In this document: positions 4,179-7,243 of the stretch, in pieces
How positions within the stretch are numbered: position 1 is the stretch's first letter
Layout: each line of letters starts with the position of its first letter
NCBI GenBank assembly: GCA_902783395.1
Contig: CACZRA010000155.1
Coordinates: 1 to 7,243, forward strand
DNA: 7,243 nucleotides
Reading direction: 5' to 3'
From: an uncultured Lachnospiraceae bacterium
GTDB lineage: Bacteria > Bacillota > Clostridia > Lachnospirales > Lachnospiraceae
Program-made: the position numbers and the translations under genes
The notes under the pieces: generated by a model
Seen by the model: only the letters and a program-made list of their open reading frames with translations
Told to the model about the DNA's origin: nothing
Database searches by the model: none

Positions 4179-5375
4179 ATGTCTAAAAAGATCGTCTTAG
4201 CCGGAGCGTGTCGTACGCCTATCGGCACAATGGGTGGCTCGTTATCTACTACTCCGGCACCGAAGCTGGGAACCATAGTGATAAAAGAAGCTCTTGCGAG
4301 GGCAGGAGTTCCTGCCGATAAGGTAGACCATGTATATATGGGATGTGTCATACAGGCGGGACTCGGGCAGAACGTAGCACGTCAGTCATCGATAGGCGCG
4401 GGGATCCCGATAGAGACTCCGGCTGTGACCGTTAATGTAGTCTGCGGATCTGGTCTTAACTGCGTAAATATGGCAGCACAGATGATCCAGGCAGGCGATG
4501 CGGAGATCGTGGTAGCAGGCGGTATGGAGAACATGTCAATGGCTCCTTTCGCGATACCTAACGGAAGGTATGGATACAGGATGCTGAGGCCTGACCAGAG
4601 CCAGGGAGCCCTTGTTGATACAATGATAAAGGATGCGCTTTGGGATGCATTCAATGACTATCACATGATCACCACAGCGGACAATATCGCAAGGCAGTGG
4701 AACCTCACAAGGGAAGAGCTCGATGAGTTCGCCCTGAACAGCCAGCTTAAGGCCTGCAAGGCTATTGAGACCGGTGCGTTCAAGGACGAGATAGTCCCCG
4801 TGGAATACAAGAAAAAGAAAGAGATGGTCACCTTTGATACAGACGAGGGACCGAGGCAGGGATCTACTATGGAAGGCCTTGCAAAGCTCAAGCCCATTAA
4901 TCCGGACGGTTTTGTAACCGCAGGTAATGCATCAGGCATTAACGACGGAGCAGCGGCTGTAGTAGTGATGACGGAAGAGAAGGCAAAGGAACTCGGCGTT
5001 ACTCCTATGGCTGAATTTGTTACAGGTGCTTTGGCGGGCGTGGATCCCTCTATCATGGGAATAGGTCCTGTGGCCGCAACAAAGAAAGCCATGGCAAAGG
5101 CCGGAATGACAATAGATGATTTCGATATATACGAAGCAAATGAGGCATTTGCAGCCCAGTCTGTTGCAGTAGGTAAGGATCTGGGCTTTGATCTTAATAA
5201 GCTCAATCTGAACGGCGGCGCCATAGCGCTCGGACATCCTGTAGGAGCGTCAGGTGCCCGTATCCTTACAACCCTCCTTTACAACATGAAGAGAACAGGC
5301 GCAAAGACCGGTCTTGCAACGCTCTGCATAGGCGGAGGCATGGGCTGCGCGACGATAGTTAAAGCGATAGACTGA
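4179..5375 (+). CDS. thl: acetyl-CoA C-acetyltransferase (thiolase)
   Basis: The 398-residue biosynthetic thiolase condenses two acetyl-CoA into acetoacetyl-CoA, the first step of cytoplasmic butyrate formation. The nucleophile Cys89 is in NVVCGSGLN, Asn321 in the NEAF motif, His353 in GGAIALGHPVGASG and the acid/base Cys383 in CIGGGMG, so the full catalytic set is present. Length and sequence fit the ThlA/AtoB group. One departure: the loop usually read HMGxTAEN is HMITTADN (162-169), with Ile for the conserved Gly and Asp for Glu. The start is fixed by AAGGAGG (4166-4172), 6 nt before ATG. It is the first gene of the thl-crt-hbd run and follows a good promoter just right of the MITE. A beta-oxidation thiolase is unlikely given the neighbours. 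Confidence 0.95.
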   Translation: MSKKIVLAGACRTPIGTMGGSLSTTPAPKLGTIVIKEALARAGVPADKVDHVYMGCVIQAGLGQNVARQSSIGAGIPIETPAVTVNVVCGSGLNCVNMAAQMIQAGDAEIVVAGGMENMSMAPFAIPNGRYGYRMLRPDQSQGALVDTMIKDALWDAFNDYHMITTADNIARQWNLTREELDEFALNSQLKACKAIETGAFKDEIVPVEYKKKKEMVTFDTDEGPRQGSTMEGLAKLKPINPDGFVTAGNASGINDGAAAVVVMTEEKAKELGVTPMAEFVTGALAGVDPSIMGIGPVAATKKAMAKAGMTIDDFDIYEANEAFAAQSVAVGKDLGFDLNKLNLNGGAIALGHPVGASGARILTTLLYNMKRTGAKTGLATLCIGGGMGCATIVKAID

Positions 5376-5389
5376 GGGGAGAAATATTT

Positions 5390-6184
5390 ATGGGATTTGT
5401 AGATTATGAGGTAAAAGGCAATTATGCCGTGATCACAATAAACAGGGAGCAGGCGCTGAACGCGCTTAATTCCGAGGTGCTGGATGATCTCGACAAGGTC
5501 GTAAGCGGTATCGATCTTGATACCGTAAGGGCTGTTGTTCTTACCGGCGCAGGTGAGAAGTCTTTTGTGGCCGGCGCCGATATCGGTGAAATGAGCACAC
5601 TTACGAAGGCGGAGGGAGAAGCTTTCGGCAAGAAGGGGAATGATATCTTCCGGAAGATCGAAACCTGCCCCATTCCTTTCATAGCAGCTGTAAACGGCTT
5701 TGCGCTGGGCGGAGGCTGTGAGATATCCATGAGCTGCGATATAAGGATAGCGTCAGAAAGCGCTGTGTTCGGCCAGCCCGAGGTGGGTCTCGGCATTACA
5801 CCAGGATTTGGCGGTACACAGAGGCTTGCCCGTATAGTAGGACCGGGAATGGCAAAGCAGCTTATATATACTGCCCGCAATATCAAAGCTGATGAAGCTT
5901 TACGTATAGGTCTCGTAAATGCGGTTTATCCTGCAGAGGAGCTTATGGAGCAGGCTGAAAAGCTTGCGGGAACGATAGCCGGAAATGCGCCCATAGCTGT
6001 GCGTGCATGTAAGAAGGCGATAAATGAGGGATTGGAGCTTCCGATGGATGAAGCGATAGCGCTTGAGGAGAAGCTTTTCGGCTCATGCTTCGAGTCCTGG
6101 GACCAGCAGGAGGGGATGGCGAATTTCCTCAGAAAGAAGGATGATCCCGCTAAAGTAAAAAAGGTTGATTTCAAAAACGAGTAA
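5390..6184 (+). CDS. crt: 3-hydroxybutyryl-CoA dehydratase (crotonase)
   Basis: The 264-residue enoyl-CoA hydratase family enzyme removes water from 3-hydroxybutyryl-CoA to give crotonyl-CoA. The CoA/oxyanion segment SFVAGADI (58-65) and GFALGGGCE (103-111), with oxyanion Gly108, are intact. The two catalytic glutamates are Glu111 and Glu131 (GQPEVGLGITPGFGGTQRL). It begins 14 bp after thl, and its Shine-Dalgarno GAGGGGAG (5374-5381) overlaps the thl stop codon, so the two are almost certainly co-transcribed. The C-terminal tail after NFLRKK is a Lys/Asp-rich stretch of about 14 residues, slightly longer than in many crotonases. The operon context separates it from other hydratases of the same fold. 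Confidence 0.95.
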   Translation: MGFVDYEVKGNYAVITINREQALNALNSEVLDDLDKVVSGIDLDTVRAVVLTGAGEKSFVAGADIGEMSTLTKAEGEAFGKKGNDIFRKIETCPIPFIAAVNGFALGGGCEISMSCDIRIASESAVFGQPEVGLGITPGFGGTQRLARIVGPGMAKQLIYTARNIKADEALRIGLVNAVYPAEELMEQAEKLAGTIAGNAPIAVRACKKAINEGLELPMDEAIALEEKLFGSCFESWDQQEGMANFLRKKDDPAKVKKVDFKNE

Positions 6185-6207
6185 AGAAATAAGAGGAGGA
6201 CTAATAA

Positions 6208-7080
6208 ATGAAGGTAGCAGTAATCGGCGCCGGTACAATGGGACAGGGGATCGCAAAGGCATTCGCGCAGTGCGATGATTTTGATAAGGTTTATCTTTGC
6301 GATATCAAGACGGAGTTTGCCGAGGGCGGACTCGCTAAGATCAAAAAGGGCTATGAAAAGCTGGTTTCCAAGGAAAAGATTGATCAGGCTACGGCTGATA
6401 AATATCTTGCGAAATTTGAGACAGGTCTTAATTCCATAGCGACAGATCCTGATCTTGTAGTAGAGGCAGCTCTTGAAGTGATGCAGATCAAGCAGGACTG
6501 CTTTAAGGATCTGATGGAGAATATAGTGAAGAATGATGCATGTATCTTTGCATCGAATACGTCTTCTCTCTCCATCACGGAGATCGGAGCAGGACTTCCG
6601 AAGCCTGTCATCGGTATGCATTTCTTCAATCCTGCAGACAGGATGAAGCTTATAGAGGTAATAGCAGGAGCCAACACTCCCGCAGATCTGGTTAAGAAAG
6701 TGACTGACATCTCCGTAAAGCTCGGAAAGACTCCGGTTCAGGTCAACGAGGCTCCCGGTTTTGTCGTTAACAGGATACTGATCCCGCTCATTAACGAGGG
6801 TATCTTCGTTTATTCAGAGGGAATATCCGATATCGAGGGTATCGACAACGCCATGAAGCTCGGCTGCAATCATCCCATGGGTCCCCTTGAGCTGGGCGAC
6901 TATGTCGGACTTGATATCGTGCTTGCCATCATGGAAACGCTTTACAGTGAGACAGGAGATCCCAAGTACCGTCCTGCTCCGCTGCTTAAGAAGATGGTCA
7001 GAGGCAAGAAGCTCGGAGTTAAAACCGGTATCGGCTTCTATAACTACGCTGACGGCGGCAAAGTACCGACAGATAAATAG
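6208..7080 (+). CDS. hbd: 3-hydroxybutyryl-CoA dehydrogenase
   Basis: The 290-residue enzyme reduces acetoacetyl-CoA to 3-hydroxybutyryl-CoA with NAD(P)H. The N-terminal Rossmann domain starts with VIGAGTMGQGIA (GxGxxG at 7-12). Catalytic residues by family alignment are Ser119 (NTSS), His138 (GMHFFNP), Glu150 (KLIEVI) and Asn188 (GFVVNRIL). The C-terminal helical domain contains HPMGPLELGDYVGLD (222-236) and ends in GIGFYNY. Compared with the clostridial enzyme as I recall it, two residues are missing between Ser119 and His138, and HFFNPAPVM is HFFNPADRM. It lies 23 bp after crt with AGAGGAGG (6192-6199) upstream, and belongs to the same transcript. Confidence 0.95.
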   Translation: MKVAVIGAGTMGQGIAKAFAQCDDFDKVYLCDIKTEFAEGGLAKIKKGYEKLVSKEKIDQATADKYLAKFETGLNSIATDPDLVVEAALEVMQIKQDCFKDLMENIVKNDACIFASNTSSLSITEIGAGLPKPVIGMHFFNPADRMKLIEVIAGANTPADLVKKVTDISVKLGKTPVQVNEAPGFVVNRILIPLINEGIFVYSEGISDIEGIDNAMKLGCNHPMGPLELGDYVGLDIVLAIMETLYSETGDPKYRPAPLLKKMVRGKKLGVKTGIGFYNYADGGKVPTDK

Positions 7081-7085
7081 GTCAT

Positions 7086-7110
7086 GAAACATGCTTCCTT
7101 AGCATGTTTC
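7086..7110 (+). other. intra-operon hairpin between hbd and bcd
   Basis: GAAACATGCT (7086-7095) and AGCATGTTTC (7101-7110) form a perfect 10-bp stem with a TCCTT loop, 5 bp after the hbd stop. No T-run follows (GTAACC), so it does not look like an intrinsic terminator. It may stabilise or mark processing of the upstream mRNA, or tune the amount reaching bcd. No convincing promoter follows it; TATATT (7131-7136) lacks a matching -35. Confidence 0.6.
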
Positions 7111-7158
7111 GTAACCAACTGAGGAGTATGTATATTATTGTAATGGAGGAAATAAATC

Positions 7159-7243
7159 ATGGATTTTACTTTACCAAAGGAACATGAGATGGCGAGACAG
7201 CTTTTTAAGGATTTCGCCGAGAAAGAAGTAAAGCCGCTCGCAC
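7159..7243 (+). CDS. bcd: butyryl-CoA dehydrogenase, 5' end only
   Basis: Twenty-eight codons are visible before the window ends. The opening MDFTLPKEHEMARQLF and the following FAEKEVKPLA are typical of the start of short-chain acyl-CoA dehydrogenases of the Bcd type: a first helix, then the E-x-V-x-P-x-A turn. The start has GGAGG (7145-7149) 9 nt upstream. Bcd reduces crotonyl-CoA to butyryl-CoA and in anaerobes works with EtfAB, whose genes commonly follow but are out of view. The catalytic region is not in the window, so the call relies on the N-terminus and on gene order. Confidence 0.88.
   Translation, partial: MDFTLPKEHEMARQLFKDFAEKEVKPLA

Noticed and set aside
4661..5224. Long open frames on the - strand across thl (also across crt and hbd)
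   Set aside because: They are antisense shadows of strongly conserved genes, with no ribosome binding sites and no recognisable protein character.

Overview
The window reads as chromosomal DNA of a butyrate-forming Firmicute, most likely a member of the Lachnospiraceae (Butyrivibrio/Roseburia/Coprococcus-like). The main reason is the gene order thiolase, crotonase, 3-hydroxybutyryl-CoA dehydrogenase, butyryl-CoA dehydrogenase. A long-form hibernation factor, AGGAGG-type ribosome binding sites and clear TTGACA/TATAAT-type promoters fit as well. The placement is inferred from protein character, not from a database match.

Left part (1-1257): the 3' end of a CobW-type GTPase fused to a DUF1980/TIGR03943-like domain on the + strand. 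It converges, across 34 bp, on a short-chain dehydrogenase/reductase on the - strand that resembles the YmfI (EF-P 5-aminopentanone reductase) group.

Middle-left (1258-3008): a divergent regulatory region with one good promoter facing each way. A perfect 19-bp palindrome (9-bp arms, 1-bp centre) lies between them, and a third copy of the half-site sits just downstream of the rightward -10. The rightward gene is a secreted cell-wall hydrolase: signal peptide, acidic Ser-rich region, two SH3b domains, Ala/Lys/Glu linker and NlpC/P60 domain.

Centre (3005-3294): the gap before hpf (also called raiA/yvyD) is filled by an elaborate RNA-like fold. A closing stem and three consecutive hairpins form a four-way junction, and each hairpin carries the same GA/GA tandem mismatch. 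Its position directly upstream of hpf/raiA makes it a strong candidate for the raiA-motif noncoding RNA class. A separate 10-bp hairpin and a promoter for hpf follow. The hpf gene ends in a textbook intrinsic terminator.

Between hpf and the butyrate genes (3880-4098) is a 203-bp miniature inverted-repeat element with 15-bp imperfect terminal inverted repeats and an exact 8-bp target duplication (AATCAGAC). It has no coding capacity and ends 10 bp upstream of the -35 box of the thiolase promoter.

Right part (4179-7243): thl, crt and hbd are tightly spaced, each with a strong ribosome binding site. A hairpin in a 78-bp gap separates them from the start of bcd, which runs off the window. Together these enzymes convert two acetyl-CoA to butyryl-CoA. 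The usual electron-transfer flavoprotein genes would be expected further right but are not in view.
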